In this document: piece by piece, positions 8,625 through 18,788 of the stretch | Layout of the letters: each line of letters opens with the position of its first letter | Position numbering within the stretch: position 1 is the stretch's first letter | Assembly (NCBI GenBank): GCA_963732905.1 | Contig: CAVTBM010000009.1 | Coordinates: 248,001 to 312,000 of the forward strand | Direction of reading: 5' to 3' | Length of the DNA: 64,000 nt | Source: DASQZK01 sp963732905 | GTDB taxonomy: Bacteria > Bacteroidota > Bacteroidia > Bacteroidales > GCA-2748055 | Notes under the pieces: model-generated | What the model saw: only the letters and a program-made list of their open reading frames with translations | What the model was told of the DNA's origin: nothing | Databases searched by the model: none | Position numbers and translations under genes: made by a program

Positions 8625-10805
8625 TTACTCGCCGGGTGGTAAAAGCTGAATACTATTTGACTTTACCGGTGCCGATTCGCCACCGTCTCTGTAAACGGCT
8701 TTTATGGCATATTGGTAGGTTCCCTTTTTAAGTGCCGGTTCATTCAATGTATGCTGTCCGGGGGGAAGGTTACGGTAAGTCATCAATTCCGAACCGTCAA
8801 CGGAGCGGTAAATGACGAACCAGAAGTCACCGGCTGCATTATATTTCCACGTCAGTTCCAGTGATTTGCCATCCGCTGATTTTTTTACCGTAAAATCTTC
8901 AGCTGCGGGCCGTTGTCCGGAGTCATAAACCCTGACATTCAAAGGAAAAGACTTTTCAGAATGCAGTCCTGAACTGTCTACAGCTTCCAGGGCGTATTCA
9001 TACCAGTTCTGTTTTTTTACCTTATGATCGGTATACGAATTCAGTTCCGGCATCAATTCGGCATATTTAGTCCAGTTGCCGCCTTTATCCCGGCGGTAGA
9101 GGATCTGGCTCTGCACATCCGAACTGCTGCTGACGGCCCAGCTTAACATGACGCTTGAATCGGTAACGAAAAACTGACGTATGGCTGGCGAAACCGGTGG
9201 AATTTTATCCGGGCGCTTCAGATCCAGTGGTTTGGAAAAAGCGCTGGGGTTACGGTTTTTATCGAAGGCCACAACCTCGTAATAGATGTGTTTTGTGAGA
9301 GTCTTCAGGGTTATGCTGTCGGTAAAAGTCGTATCGGCAACAAAATCTTGGGATACCGGAGTAAAAATATGATCGGCAGCGTTGGCGCTGTACACCATAT
9401 AACCCAGCATATCGGGTTCTTTGCCGGCTTTCCATCGGATATGCACGATGCCTGTCGTATCCACATTTCCTGCAAGTCCGGAAGGAGGGGCAGGAGGGAT
9501 GGTATCGGTCATGATGACGTATACCGGAACGGATGTGCCGGCATTGCCCGCGGTATCGATGGCGGCAACGACATAATAGTTGGTTCCGTGGGCTTCGGCC
9601 GTATTATCCGTATATTCTGTTGCTCCTGTTGGTAATGGCTGCGTTACCAGCGGCAGAAAAGGTCCGGTGGCTTTATCGGCCCTTCCGACAAGATAACCAC
9701 TGAAGTCGGCTTCCTTTATCCGTTTGGTCCAGGTAATTTTGACGGTATTATCTTTGGTGTTTTTGGCGGCGATTTCTTCGGGTGGCACCGGTGGGGTCCT
9801 GTCTCTCCCCATGACGGGCATAACCGGTGAAGGTTTTCCGGGATCGCCGAAAGGAGTGATCCCGGTTATCCGGTAATAATAAGTTTTGTAGTTCTGCGGC
9901 ACCGAATCATCCAGTTCAATGAGGGACTCTGACGCCAACTCCTGTCCTGAGGAGAGCTGTGTATACAGATGCCTGTTGAGGCGCTTAAAGGTCTTCCCGC
10001 CGTCATCGGAGCGTTCGTAATTGTACCCCGAGAAATACATGCCGGCCATCTGGCGGTTCCAGGTAAACCGGATCATCCTGTCCAGCTCTTCAACCCGGAT
10101 AGCGGGCATCCCGGGTACGGGCATAACGGCTGCGGTACTGATGATGACACCGGCGGTATCCGATTTCATGACCTTCGGGTCTGTTAACGCACAGACAGAG
10201 TAAGCATAGGTTTTTCCCTTTTCAATGCTCCGGTCAGTGAGCCTCAGTCCTAAGCCGGTGGCCAGGAAAGCGGACTGGTCGGCCAGGAACAAGGCCATAG
10301 CGTGCCTGTTTTCCAACTCATATTTTTTATCGAGGGCTTCCTTAAGATTGATATCCTGGTTATTCCCCTTCTTCGGGACTTCGGCCTTAGAGGTGCCATA
10401 CAAAATCTCCGCGCATGCAGCAGCCAGGCTGTCGTTACGGTTGGCCTTCTGCTTCCATTCATTCAACGACCAGGGCTTCAGAGGTTCAGAGGTCAGGACC
10501 TTTTCTGAACCGGGGACGGGCTTGTGGTGATCCAGTTCAAAACGGGTGATCCTGTATCCCGAAGTATTGGCAAAAGTCCAGAGTGTAGCCTTTGATGGTG
10601 CCCAGCGTAACACCACCGAGTCGCCGTAAAACCTGGCAATAAGCTGGATATTGCGTGCCTCAGGCAATGTGTCAGGCATTGGTGTTACCTTTTGAGGCAT
10701 TACCGGATTACCCTTTTTCGCGGTATTCTGACCGGTTTTATTTTGCTGTGCCATGATCACAGGATCCAGGCACATCAGGATCATCCAGAACCATAATTTT
10801 TTCAT
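8625..10805 (-). CDS. secreted fibronectin type III repeat protein
   Basis: 726 residues with a Sec signal peptide (cleavage near VIMAQQ). The N-terminal 230 residues are unassigned. After them come about five fibronectin type III-like modules, near residues 235-335, 340-430, 435-525, 535-620 and 630-720. Each has the W (ITWTKR, IRWKAGK, LSWAV, LTWKY) and the Y of the F strand (YYYRITGI, NYYVVAAID, YYEVVAFD). No catalytic domain and no type IX sorting domain were seen, so it is probably structural or adhesive in the periplasm or at the surface. It is the last gene of a four-gene operon, starting 38 bp after its upstream neighbour. Confidence 0.85.
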   Translation of the reverse strand: MKKLWFWMILMCLDPVIMAQQNKTGQNTAKKGNPVMPQKVTPMPDTLPEARNIQLIARFYGDSVVLRWAPSKATLWTFANTSGYRITRFELDHHKPVPGSEKVLTSEPLKPWSLNEWKQKANRNDSLAAACAEILYGTSKAEVPKKGNNQDINLKEALDKKYELENRHAMALFLADQSAFLATGLGLRLTDRSIEKGKTYAYSVCALTDPKVMKSDTAGVIISTAAVMPVPGMPAIRVEELDRMIRFTWNRQMAGMYFSGYNYERSDDGGKTFKRLNRHLYTQLSSGQELASESLIELDDSVPQNYKTYYYRITGITPFGDPGKPSPVMPVMGRDRTPPVPPEEIAAKNTKDNTVKITWTKRIKEADFSGYLVGRADKATGPFLPLVTQPLPTGATEYTDNTAEAHGTNYYVVAAIDTAGNAGTSVPVYVIMTDTIPPAPPSGLAGNVDTTGIVHIRWKAGKEPDMLGYMVYSANAADHIFTPVSQDFVADTTFTDSITLKTLTKHIYYEVVAFDKNRNPSAFSKPLDLKRPDKIPPVSPAIRQFFVTDSSVMLSWAVSSSSDVQSQILYRRDKGGNWTKYAELMPELNSYTDHKVKKQNWYEYALEAVDSSGLHSEKSFPLNVRVYDSGQRPAAEDFTVKKSADGKSLELTWKYNAAGDFWFVIYRSVDGSELMTYRNLPPGQHTLNEPALKKGTYQYAIKAVYRDGGESAPVKSNSIQLLPPGE

Positions 10806-10843
10806 AATTCAATATTTTTTTCAGCCACACCGGATCATCAACA

Positions 10844-11410
10844 TTATTTTTGTATCACCATAATTTTGGAAGCACTCACAGGTGTTCCCGGCATTTTATA
10901 GATCTTCGCATCATAAGGTGAAGACTGGGTGTTGTTCAGGTAATCCTCCTCGATGCTGCCGTATTCAACCAGTTTTGGCGGATTAAACCTGAAGTTTAGC
11001 TTCACATTCACCTTATTATAATCCGATATTTTTACAAAATCATTATAAATCAGGTTGTCGAATGCCTGTTGAACATTGGCCGGGCTGTTATTATAAATGG
11101 TTTGATCACCAGCAATATCTGAACTCAGATTGTTCTTTACAGCGATATACTCGAATAGGATCGATATGGGAATGCCGTAACTGACTGCAACTTTCTTTTT
11201 GTAATTACCTCCCTGCTGGCTGACAACGTTCATGGCCTGGCCAGATGATGTCCCGTTCTTATTGCCCGAATTAAGCATGTTGAATGCATTGCCAAAGGAT
11301 AAACCGTTGACCTGGGCGGTGCCTTCAGTGACGGCCATAGAAAGACAGAATACCCATAAAAGGCAAAACCGGAGCAATGATGTCGTTTTTTTTGTATTCA
11401 TGATGTTCAT
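10844..11410 (-). CDS. small secreted protein of the TANFOR operon, unknown function
   Basis: 188 residues with a signal peptide (hydrophobic to about residue 32, cleavage near EGTAQ). The mature protein has no family I recognise. Its middle (VSYGIPISILFEYIAVKNNL) resembles the short helical segments of secretin-type or STN domains, but this is only an impression. It starts 3 bp after the stop of the giant gene, so translation is almost certainly coupled. An alternative start is 11401 (MNTKK). Its place between two large exported proteins suggests an assembly or anchoring role. Confidence 0.7.
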   Translation of the reverse strand: MNIMNTKKTTSLLRFCLLWVFCLSMAVTEGTAQVNGLSFGNAFNMLNSGNKNGTSSGQAMNVVSQQGGNYKKKVAVSYGIPISILFEYIAVKNNLSSDIAGDQTIYNNSPANVQQAFDNLIYNDFVKISDYNKVNVKLNFRFNPPKLVEYGSIEEDYLNNTQSSPYDAKIYKMPGTPVSASKIMVIQK

Positions 11411-11413
11411 CTT

Positions 11414-14400
11414 TTAATACTTCATTTTTTGAGAACCCTCACTTATGATTTTATAATTCTTATTGGTTGCAGCATTAATTTCCTGCAGTGAAAGAGGGGG
11501 TTCGCCCGATGCAGGAAGGATACCCACCGGTTCCAGTGAGGGCTCGAAGAGCAGGCACTGAAGCCCTGTTGAATTCTTCCTGATAAAGTATGGGTTAATA
11601 TCATTTTTATAGTCGCTTCCGAAAATATACGCTGTTTTCCAGTTATTGTAAAGCGTCTTTTCAACATAATTCTGGATCCAGAGATTGCCCGGTGACTGTT
11701 CGGAGATGTGGACCAGGGGATAGATTACGAATTTTTCTCCGAATGCTTCGAAAGTTGTTTCATTCACATCATACACATCAAAACCTTCGTCAAAGTTGAA
11801 ATCTGCTTCATAACCTTCCAGGTTGCCATACCCCGATTTACTGGCTGTTGCCGAATAACCGGAATTGCCCAGTTTTTCTGCCAGGGTATTATACTTGCTG
11901 GTCTTGAAATAATAGCTGTACAATTCTAGGTCGACAGGTTTGTTGGATGTGGCAAGTCCTGAGATTTGGTTGCTACGTACATTTATCATATTGTTGTTAA
12001 CACCCTGACCTGAACTTAGGTACGCATTTTTATCCTGATATGTCAGGTTTGCCTTCACCGGCTGGATGAACTTATTTACGTTCATTCGCTTGATGATCCT
12101 CAGTTCTGTGATCTCTTCATTCGGCAGTGCAGGGATCTGGAAGGTAAGCTGGTTACCGCTCTGCTGAACACTGACCTCTTTCACCGTGGTTTGTGAAGGA
12201 GACTGGTACGACACGAACTGGGCCAATAGCGTATATCCCGGGTCATTAATCAGGCACGGATAATTTTTGTCAAGCTGGATAAATCCTGTTTTTTGCTCGT
12301 TCTGAAGGAAGTACCGTTGGTTTTTGAACGGGTAACTGCCCAGGAGCGTCCCGGCATTTTCATCGAGGCGGTGCAGGCAGTCACCGGTTTTAAAGTGAAT
12401 GACCCGCGTCTCTTCTACCGGCTTGTTTTTATATGAAAGCGGAACTTTCGTACCGTTCTTCACCTGGTATGCTTTTACTGATACCGTGACCGTATAGTCG
12501 GTCTGAGGATCCAGGGCCGTTGAAGTATACAGGGTGGCCAGCTTCATTTCACTGGTAAATGACAGGTTCTGGTTGGAATTCAGATCTGCCAGGATGGTCT
12601 GATCATCACTTGTGGCAAGCGTGAATCCGGTGACATCGATGTGGATGGTATTCAGTACGGTTTCTCCTTTATCATTGGTATTGGTGACATCAAAATCCTC
12701 ATCAACCGGGAAGTTAAAGGCTGCAGAAGGGTTCGCGGCAATGGAGATGTCATCCGCATTGTCTTCAGGACTGAGATCGGATATTATTGGAAGATCCATC
12801 CCAAGCGGATTTGCTTCCTGTACACATTTATCACCGACAGATACCTCAAAGTGCATGTCACCGGAGATAAGTCCGCCAAGGACGTCGAAATGTCCGTAAA
12901 GCCAACCCTGGAACCAGGACGGATTGATCAGTCCCGCCTGGAAAAGCGCAGCGGCTTTAAGATCGGCCACATCGATTTTCCCCTTATAGAACCATGCATC
13001 CACATTGATCCCGAAGGCAAAGGAGATCCAGGCATAAAACTGTCCGTTGGCATACCATCCGTTGATACCGGGTAAATTATTGCTGCCTTCGCATCCTTCA
13101 CTGTATTGCATTAAACTCACATCGTAGCCCATACCTGCCGAAAAGTCCATGTAAAAGATCAGGTAGGAAAGATCCACCGGGCCGTATTCAAAACCGGCAC
13201 CAAAGGCAAAGCCGGGATTCAGCTTATTGGATACCAGAGTTGAGTTCCGTGAACTTTTATATTGCGGAAAATACTGCAATATTTCGGCAGGCGGATCAGG
13301 GATACCTGGTATGTTGCTTCCCATCATCACGTATGCATTCATCTTTTGAAGATCGAGAACATTGATCTGTATCCGGTTCGACGGTTCACCAAGCTTGAAA
13401 TACCATTCACCGTTCTGCCCGTTGATGTTCAGAACCAGCCAGCCGCTGCCGGTAATGATCTTGTAGTTGACATTCAGCCCGACGCCGGCATCAAATATTT
13501 TCTGCGGAAAATCATAACCGATATGACCGTTGCCGTTTATCGGTGCCTTGCTGTCATCAGCCGTGATATCCGACATCATGGCAGCCTGGACATCCAGTCC
13601 GACGCTCTGGATGCCGAAGTCGGAAGTAAATTCCATACTCAGCGTTCCTTTGGCATGAAACTGCGTTCCGTTCCCGACGCCCACAATCATACTGGCTTTA
13701 AAGCCTATGATATTATTTTTCGGCTTATACCTGTTCAGGTCATCCGACGTACCTTTAAGAAGGGCGTCAGGCGACGGGTCTTCACCTTTTGACATATTGT
13801 AATATACTCCGCCACCCAATCCGAACATAAGCAGGGGCGGCACAAGAGGAGTGCCGACAGTGGTCACTGCCGACAGATCGGCATACCAGTAATTGAATGT
13901 GGTGTGGCCAAACATAACATGACTGCTGATCTGCAGCTTGTTCACTCCCAGGTCGAGCTTAGCGGTTATAGCACCTTTTACTCCGTTACCGTAGGTGGCA
14001 TCTTTATCGAAAAATTTAACGTAACCATTGATATCCAGCGGACCCAGCGGGCCTACAATAGATATACTGTCAACCTGCAGGTGCGGGTTACCCCAGTCAA
14101 AGCGCCCGTTGGTCATCTTAAGATCACCGAGGATCCCTAACCTGAAATCTGCCTCGGGCAGTGCCTTGATATCGGCCAGGGAGATGTCCAGGTCAAACAT
14201 AATGCCCGCCTCTGAATTGGCAATCGTGGGTTTGACATTCTTGATGGTTACAGGGAACCCGGCTGTCGATTTCTGAGGACTGGCAAAGCTCATGAAGGTG
14301 AAATTCCCGGAGATATAAGGAGCATACGTCATCAGCTTTAGATCCTGGAACTGCATAGCCTTCAGGCTGATCTTCGGAACCGGACTCAGATCCGCCACAA

Positions 14401-17400
14401 TGGAGATGTCGCCGTTCAGTGTGGCTGTGGCATTGAAACTGCCTTTGCTGTTCGATACCACGATGTTGGACGTCTTGTCCAGGTTCAATGTGGCAGCCCA
14501 GAGGCTGGCAGAGATATTGTCTTTAGGCTGGATCACGAACTGAAATTTCATCGAGCTGTCAGCTGAAGGTTTACTCAGGGTGCAGGTATAGTCCAGCTCA
14601 TCCTGGGGTGAATTGCCGGGATTGCCGGATGTTGGCAGCAACACTTTTCCAAGTAGTCCGCCCCGGATAAAGGAGGTATTGACAAACCGGCCGGTGATGC
14701 TGTCGAGGGAGTAATACCACCCACCCAGGTCACCGTCATCAATAGCCAGCACATTGGCCGCAAAAATATCACCAGTGATCCCCTGTTTATCGATCATGAA
14801 ATCCTTGACCTCAATGGTAAACGGTTTTTTATCCGCCCTTTTGATGATGGCCGGCAGGGAAGCCTGTAGGTCGGAGAAGAAAAATCCCATCCAGGACTTA
14901 TCCAGGAAATTCGTTTTACCCTCTATGGCTGTCTTTGGCATATCGGGCGCATTCAGACTGTCGGAGTGATCGTAGTACGCCGGTGACTTCAGTGCGAAAG
15001 ACCATTCATCATAACCGGCAATGCTGAACGTGTCGATATTCACCTTTGCATACCAGTTGTTCCAGCTTTGGATATCGGTCTCCAGGCTGGCTTTGACAAC
15101 CCCCTTGTCTGCTTTCCTGACGATGACGTTCTGTGAGAAGTCATATTCGGCTTTTATATGCAGCCGTTTAAATCCTTTGGGGTCAAAGATTGCATACGTC
15201 CCGGCCTGGTTGTTGTTATTTCCCGTGGCTTTAAGGAAAGTGAAATTCAATTCATCAATTTTGAAATCTTCCACGAGGAATAACGTAGCATCGCCACAAA
15301 GACTGGTATTATCCTTAAAACAGATATTCTTAGCTCCCAGGGCCAGCGTATGCGTAGTGCCGCCTTCATCAATATCATAGGCCAGACATGCATTGAAACC
15401 GGACTGAACCGGGGTGAAGACGATATCGGTGATGGCAATGGTTATCTTTTGTCCGGAAATATCTTTCTGAATACCAAACGGCATTTCCCATCCGGCCATA
15501 TTGATGGAATTATTGACATCGGCGATTGCAGTATTTACATTATTTTTAATATAATCGCCGACTTTCAGAATATCTCCTGCTGTAAAAGGCTGGGGTTTTA
15601 CATCCGGGGAATCTGCTACCGGAAGCGCAGATACCGCATTGGGATTTCGTATGGCTTTCACGGTTCCGCTAAAGGCCTGGTTGGCTTTATTCACTTTCAG
15701 ATCTGAAAATTCAACCCTGATCTTGAAGGCGTTACTGTTCAGGAATGGCACGGGAATGGTGCCGGTGCCCTTTAATACTCCATTGGTTGAGGTCACATCT
15801 TTGCTAAGCGTGAGATCAAAAGCGCCGATCTTAATGACCGCCCCGTTTTTGGCATTTGAAAGGTCCGTAACAGTGTCCTGCACAGGATTTATTTTACATG
15901 AACAATTGAGTTCGGGAGCGTCCATCAAGGTGATGGGGTTTGGATTGTTTTCCTGGTTGTTGCTCGTGTCGACAGATACATTCTGTGTTGTATCTGCTGT
16001 GTAGGTAAAGTATGCCACCTCACTCCGTCCTCCGTTCCGGAAGACAAGATTATCAGATGGGTCGATGGCTGTAACCATGAAGGCGTATCGGTTACCGGGG
16101 GTCAGTGGCGGATCTCCCGGACCGTAAAGCATTGCATTTGCATTGACTGTTTTTTCAAAGAACGCAGGGGTTGTAGCCGACTGCATGGCATCGTTCGGGT
16201 TTCTCTGCGGATCCGTAATCTCCACCATTGTAAAATCGTACTGTATTCCGCCGTTGACTCCCGGGGGGATGGACCAGTTAAACAGCAGATTCTGGGGTTT
16301 TTGTGCAGTGATGTCAGCAGCATCCTGCGGGTTGATGATGACAGGAGGTTCCAGGTCCGTAACCGGAAAACCATTGCTGCACGTTTCATCAGACAATGCC
16401 TGTCCGGCTTGTATACCGGAGGAAACATCCGCAACTGCCGCAACAGGGGTAATGCATAACTGATAATTGCCTTCCGGTAATCCGCTGCCGTTCACCAGGT
16501 CGTTATAATTTATGCCCTTCAGACTGACATCCTCAACGTTGAAAAGATGACTGATTGACGTCGCGTTCAGAACCACTACCGGCTGATTCTTCAGGAGAGT
16601 AATATCGGGTAACTGGCTTATTTTATCCGGGCTGGTACTTATCTCGATCCCGTTATCACCCTTCAGTGATGCGGTTAGCTTTATCTTATACTGGTCGACA
16701 TTAATATTGCCTGCCACAGTGATCATCACCTTCGCAGGATTGTTCAAAAAGCCCGATAAATGGACCGGATAAGGATAAATAACCTGTACATTCTGTACGC
16801 GTACATCGATTGACGGAGGATTCAGGGTGAACGTGTTGCCGCATACCTCATCCGACAGGGTTTGCCCTGCCTGCTGCCCGGTGGCCGCATCGGTTACTGC
16901 CTCGACAGGAGTGATGCAAAGCTGGTAGTTTCCAGGGGGGAGGCCTGCGCCGTTCACAAGCTCATCATTTGTTATTCCCTGCAGGATAACCCCGTCGGTG
17001 TTGAACAGGCTGCTGACGGAGGTGGCATTCAGCACCTGGGTGTGGACTCCGTTAGCGAGGGTGAGCTCCTGGAGAAGGTCGAGCCGGCCAGGGTCGGTCG
17101 TGATCTGGACACCGTTATCTCCCTTCAGTGAGGCCAGTAATTTTACCTTGAGCTGCGAAAACGTAATGTTGCTGTACAGGGTTATCAAAACTTTGGAAGG
17201 GTTACTCAGGTAATCTGTCAGTCTGCCGGAATAAGGAGGGATGACCTGGACATTCTGGATTACAACATCGGCGGTTGGTGCGGTAATGATCATCGTATTG
17301 CCGCATACCTCATCCGACAGGGTTTGCCCTGCCTGTTGTCCGGTGGCCGGATCGGTCACTGCCTCGACAGGAGTGATGCAAAGCTGGTAGTTTCCAGGGG

Positions 17401-18760
17401 GGAGACCTGCACCGTTCACAAGCTCATCATTTGTTATTCCCTGCAGGATAACCCCGTCGGCGTTGAACAGGCTGCTGACGGTGGTGGCATTCAGCACCTG
17501 GGTGTGGACGCCGTTAGCGAGGGTGATCTCCTGGAGAAGGTCGAGCCTGCCAGGATCGGTCGTGATCTGGACACCGTTATCTCCCTTCAGTGAGGCCAGT
17601 AATTTTACCTTGAGCTGCGAAAACGTAATATTGCTATACAGCGTTATCATCACTTTTGAAGGATTGCTCAGGTAATCCGTCAGCCTGCCCGAATAAGGAG
17701 GGATGACCTGGACATTCTGGATCACAACATCGGCAGTTGGTGCGGTAATGGTCATCGTATTGCCGCAAACCTGGTCTGAGAGAACATGGCCCGCCTGCTG
17801 CCCCGTGGCCGGATCGGTCACTGCCTCGACTGGCGTGATGCAAAGCTGGTAGTTTCCCGGAGGGAGTCCTGTGCCGTTCACAAGTTCATCATTTGTTATT
17901 CCCTGCAGGATAACCCCGTCGGCGTTAAACAGGCTGCTTACAGAAGTGGCATTCAGCACCTGGGTGTGGACGCCGTTAGCGAGGGTGATCTCCTGGAGAA
18001 GGTCGAGCCTGCCAGGATCGGTCGTGATCCGGACACCGTTGTCCCCTTCAAGTGAAGCCAGTAATTTTACCTTGAGCTGTGAATATGTAATGTTGCTGTA
18101 CAGCGTTATCATCACTTTGGAAGGATTACTCAGGTAATCCGTCAGTCTGCCCGAATATGGCGGGATGACCTGGACATTCTGGACACTGACATCGGCGGTA
18201 GGGGCATTGATGGTAAACGTTCCGCTGCAGAGTTCCATCGACGCCGGATCGCCGGCATTCTGTCCAGTTGCAGGAAGTGAGGTGGAAAAAACGGCCTGAA
18301 CACATAACTGATAATTTCCCGGAGGCAGACCGTTTGTCTGCAGATTATTGAGAGTCGTTCCACTAAGGTCCACATTATCGAGATCGAAGACATTCCGGAC
18401 GTAAAGAGCATTAACCACCTGGCTGGGGGAAGCGGAGGTCAGCGTGATCTCGGGCAAGGCATTCAGGGCTGCCAGGTTGGTTTTGATCTCAATTCCGTTA
18501 TCTCCCTTAATCGTGGAAAAGAGTTTTACAGACTGCGTACTCCCGGCCCCGACAACCATCTGAACGGAAATGACTATTTTGGAAGGGTTATTGACGTAAT
18601 CCGATAACGTTGATGAATACGGGCCAATGACCTGGACAGAATTGATGTTCACGAAATTTTGAGAATGTGCGAGAATAAATACCTGACCCAGTATGAGTAA
18701 CAGGATGTAGCGGATTGCCTTAAACCGCCCTGGCCCTAAAAATCCCAAGACTTGTCTCAT
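11414..18760 (-). CDS. giant TANFOR-repeat surface protein (2448 residues)
   Basis: A very large exported protein with a hydrophobic signal near residues 16-33. Residues about 34-810 hold five repeats of roughly 150 residues. Each has a QNVQVIPPYSGRL-type opening, a LKGDNGV strand, an NATSVSSLFN strand and a LPPGNYQLCI close. This matches my recollection of the Bacteroidetes TANFOR repeat. The rest is a long beta-rich region with an FNWSIPPG-type module (about 820-930), then about 1100 residues without an assigned domain, including a barrel-like stretch. An Ig-like domain (SDLSPEDNADDISIAANP, near 1960) precedes the C-terminus. No type IX sorting domain is visible at the end. It starts 28 bp after a barrel-like gene and is followed 3 bp later by a small secreted protein. 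It is probably surface-exposed and adhesive or structural; no enzyme motif was seen. Confidence 0.85.
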   Translation of the reverse strand: MRQVLGFLGPGRFKAIRYILLLILGQVFILAHSQNFVNINSVQVIGPYSSTLSDYVNNPSKIVISVQMVVGAGSTQSVKLFSTIKGDNGIEIKTNLAALNALPEITLTSASPSQVVNALYVRNVFDLDNVDLSGTTLNNLQTNGLPPGNYQLCVQAVFSTSLPATGQNAGDPASMELCSGTFTINAPTADVSVQNVQVIPPYSGRLTDYLSNPSKVMITLYSNITYSQLKVKLLASLEGDNGVRITTDPGRLDLLQEITLANGVHTQVLNATSVSSLFNADGVILQGITNDELVNGTGLPPGNYQLCITPVEAVTDPATGQQAGHVLSDQVCGNTMTITAPTADVVIQNVQVIPPYSGRLTDYLSNPSKVMITLYSNITFSQLKVKLLASLKGDNGVQITTDPGRLDLLQEITLANGVHTQVLNATTVSSLFNADGVILQGITNDELVNGAGLPPGNYQLCITPVEAVTDPATGQQAGQTLSDEVCGNTMIITAPTADVVIQNVQVIPPYSGRLTDYLSNPSKVLITLYSNITFSQLKVKLLASLKGDNGVQITTDPGRLDLLQELTLANGVHTQVLNATSVSSLFNTDGVILQGITNDELVNGAGLPPGNYQLCITPVEAVTDAATGQQAGQTLSDEVCGNTFTLNPPSIDVRVQNVQVIYPYPVHLSGFLNNPAKVMITVAGNINVDQYKIKLTASLKGDNGIEISTSPDKISQLPDITLLKNQPVVVLNATSISHLFNVEDVSLKGINYNDLVNGSGLPEGNYQLCITPVAAVADVSSGIQAGQALSDETCSNGFPVTDLEPPVIINPQDAADITAQKPQNLLFNWSIPPGVNGGIQYDFTMVEITDPQRNPNDAMQSATTPAFFEKTVNANAMLYGPGDPPLTPGNRYAFMVTAIDPSDNLVFRNGGRSEVAYFTYTADTTQNVSVDTSNNQENNPNPITLMDAPELNCSCKINPVQDTVTDLSNAKNGAVIKIGAFDLTLSKDVTSTNGVLKGTGTIPVPFLNSNAFKIRVEFSDLKVNKANQAFSGTVKAIRNPNAVSALPVADSPDVKPQPFTAGDILKVGDYIKNNVNTAIADVNNSINMAGWEMPFGIQKDISGQKITIAITDIVFTPVQSGFNACLAYDIDEGGTTHTLALGAKNICFKDNTSLCGDATLFLVEDFKIDELNFTFLKATGNNNNQAGTYAIFDPKGFKRLHIKAEYDFSQNVIVRKADKGVVKASLETDIQSWNNWYAKVNIDTFSIAGYDEWSFALKSPAYYDHSDSLNAPDMPKTAIEGKTNFLDKSWMGFFFSDLQASLPAIIKRADKKPFTIEVKDFMIDKQGITGDIFAANVLAIDDGDLGGWYYSLDSITGRFVNTSFIRGGLLGKVLLPTSGNPGNSPQDELDYTCTLSKPSADSSMKFQFVIQPKDNISASLWAATLNLDKTSNIVVSNSKGSFNATATLNGDISIVADLSPVPKISLKAMQFQDLKLMTYAPYISGNFTFMSFASPQKSTAGFPVTIKNVKPTIANSEAGIMFDLDISLADIKALPEADFRLGILGDLKMTNGRFDWGNPHLQVDSISIVGPLGPLDINGYVKFFDKDATYGNGVKGAITAKLDLGVNKLQISSHVMFGHTTFNYWYADLSAVTTVGTPLVPPLLMFGLGGGVYYNMSKGEDPSPDALLKGTSDDLNRYKPKNNIIGFKASMIVGVGNGTQFHAKGTLSMEFTSDFGIQSVGLDVQAAMMSDITADDSKAPINGNGHIGYDFPQKIFDAGVGLNVNYKIITGSGWLVLNINGQNGEWYFKLGEPSNRIQINVLDLQKMNAYVMMGSNIPGIPDPPAEILQYFPQYKSSRNSTLVSNKLNPGFAFGAGFEYGPVDLSYLIFYMDFSAGMGYDVSLMQYSEGCEGSNNLPGINGWYANGQFYAWISFAFGINVDAWFYKGKIDVADLKAAALFQAGLINPSWFQGWLYGHFDVLGGLISGDMHFEVSVGDKCVQEANPLGMDLPIISDLSPEDNADDISIAANPSAAFNFPVDEDFDVTNTNDKGETVLNTIHIDVTGFTLATSDDQTILADLNSNQNLSFTSEMKLATLYTSTALDPQTDYTVTVSVKAYQVKNGTKVPLSYKNKPVEETRVIHFKTGDCLHRLDENAGTLLGSYPFKNQRYFLQNEQKTGFIQLDKNYPCLINDPGYTLLAQFVSYQSPSQTTVKEVSVQQSGNQLTFQIPALPNEEITELRIIKRMNVNKFIQPVKANLTYQDKNAYLSSGQGVNNNMINVRSNQISGLATSNKPVDLELYSYYFKTSKYNTLAEKLGNSGYSATASKSGYGNLEGYEADFNFDEGFDVYDVNETTFEAFGEKFVIYPLVHISEQSPGNLWIQNYVEKTLYNNWKTAYIFGSDYKNDINPYFIRKNSTGLQCLLFEPSLEPVGILPASGEPPLSLQEINAATNKNYKIISEGSQKMKY
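16814..18200. repeat. three near-identical 462-bp tandem repeats inside the TANFOR gene
   Basis: Repeat units 2, 3 and 4 of the giant protein are encoded by DNA with an exact 462-bp period (154 codons). The units differ only at scattered positions by eye. Units 1 and 5, which flank them, are clearly diverged at both DNA and protein level. This points to recent amplification or gene conversion of the central units. Confidence 0.85.
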
Positions 18761-18788
18761 TTCCGTAAGGAATTAATATTGAATGTCA

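Noticed and set aside
12612..18137. Several plus-strand ORFs inside the TANFOR gene, repeated every 462 bp
   Set aside because: They are antisense copies of the internal repeats of the giant gene.
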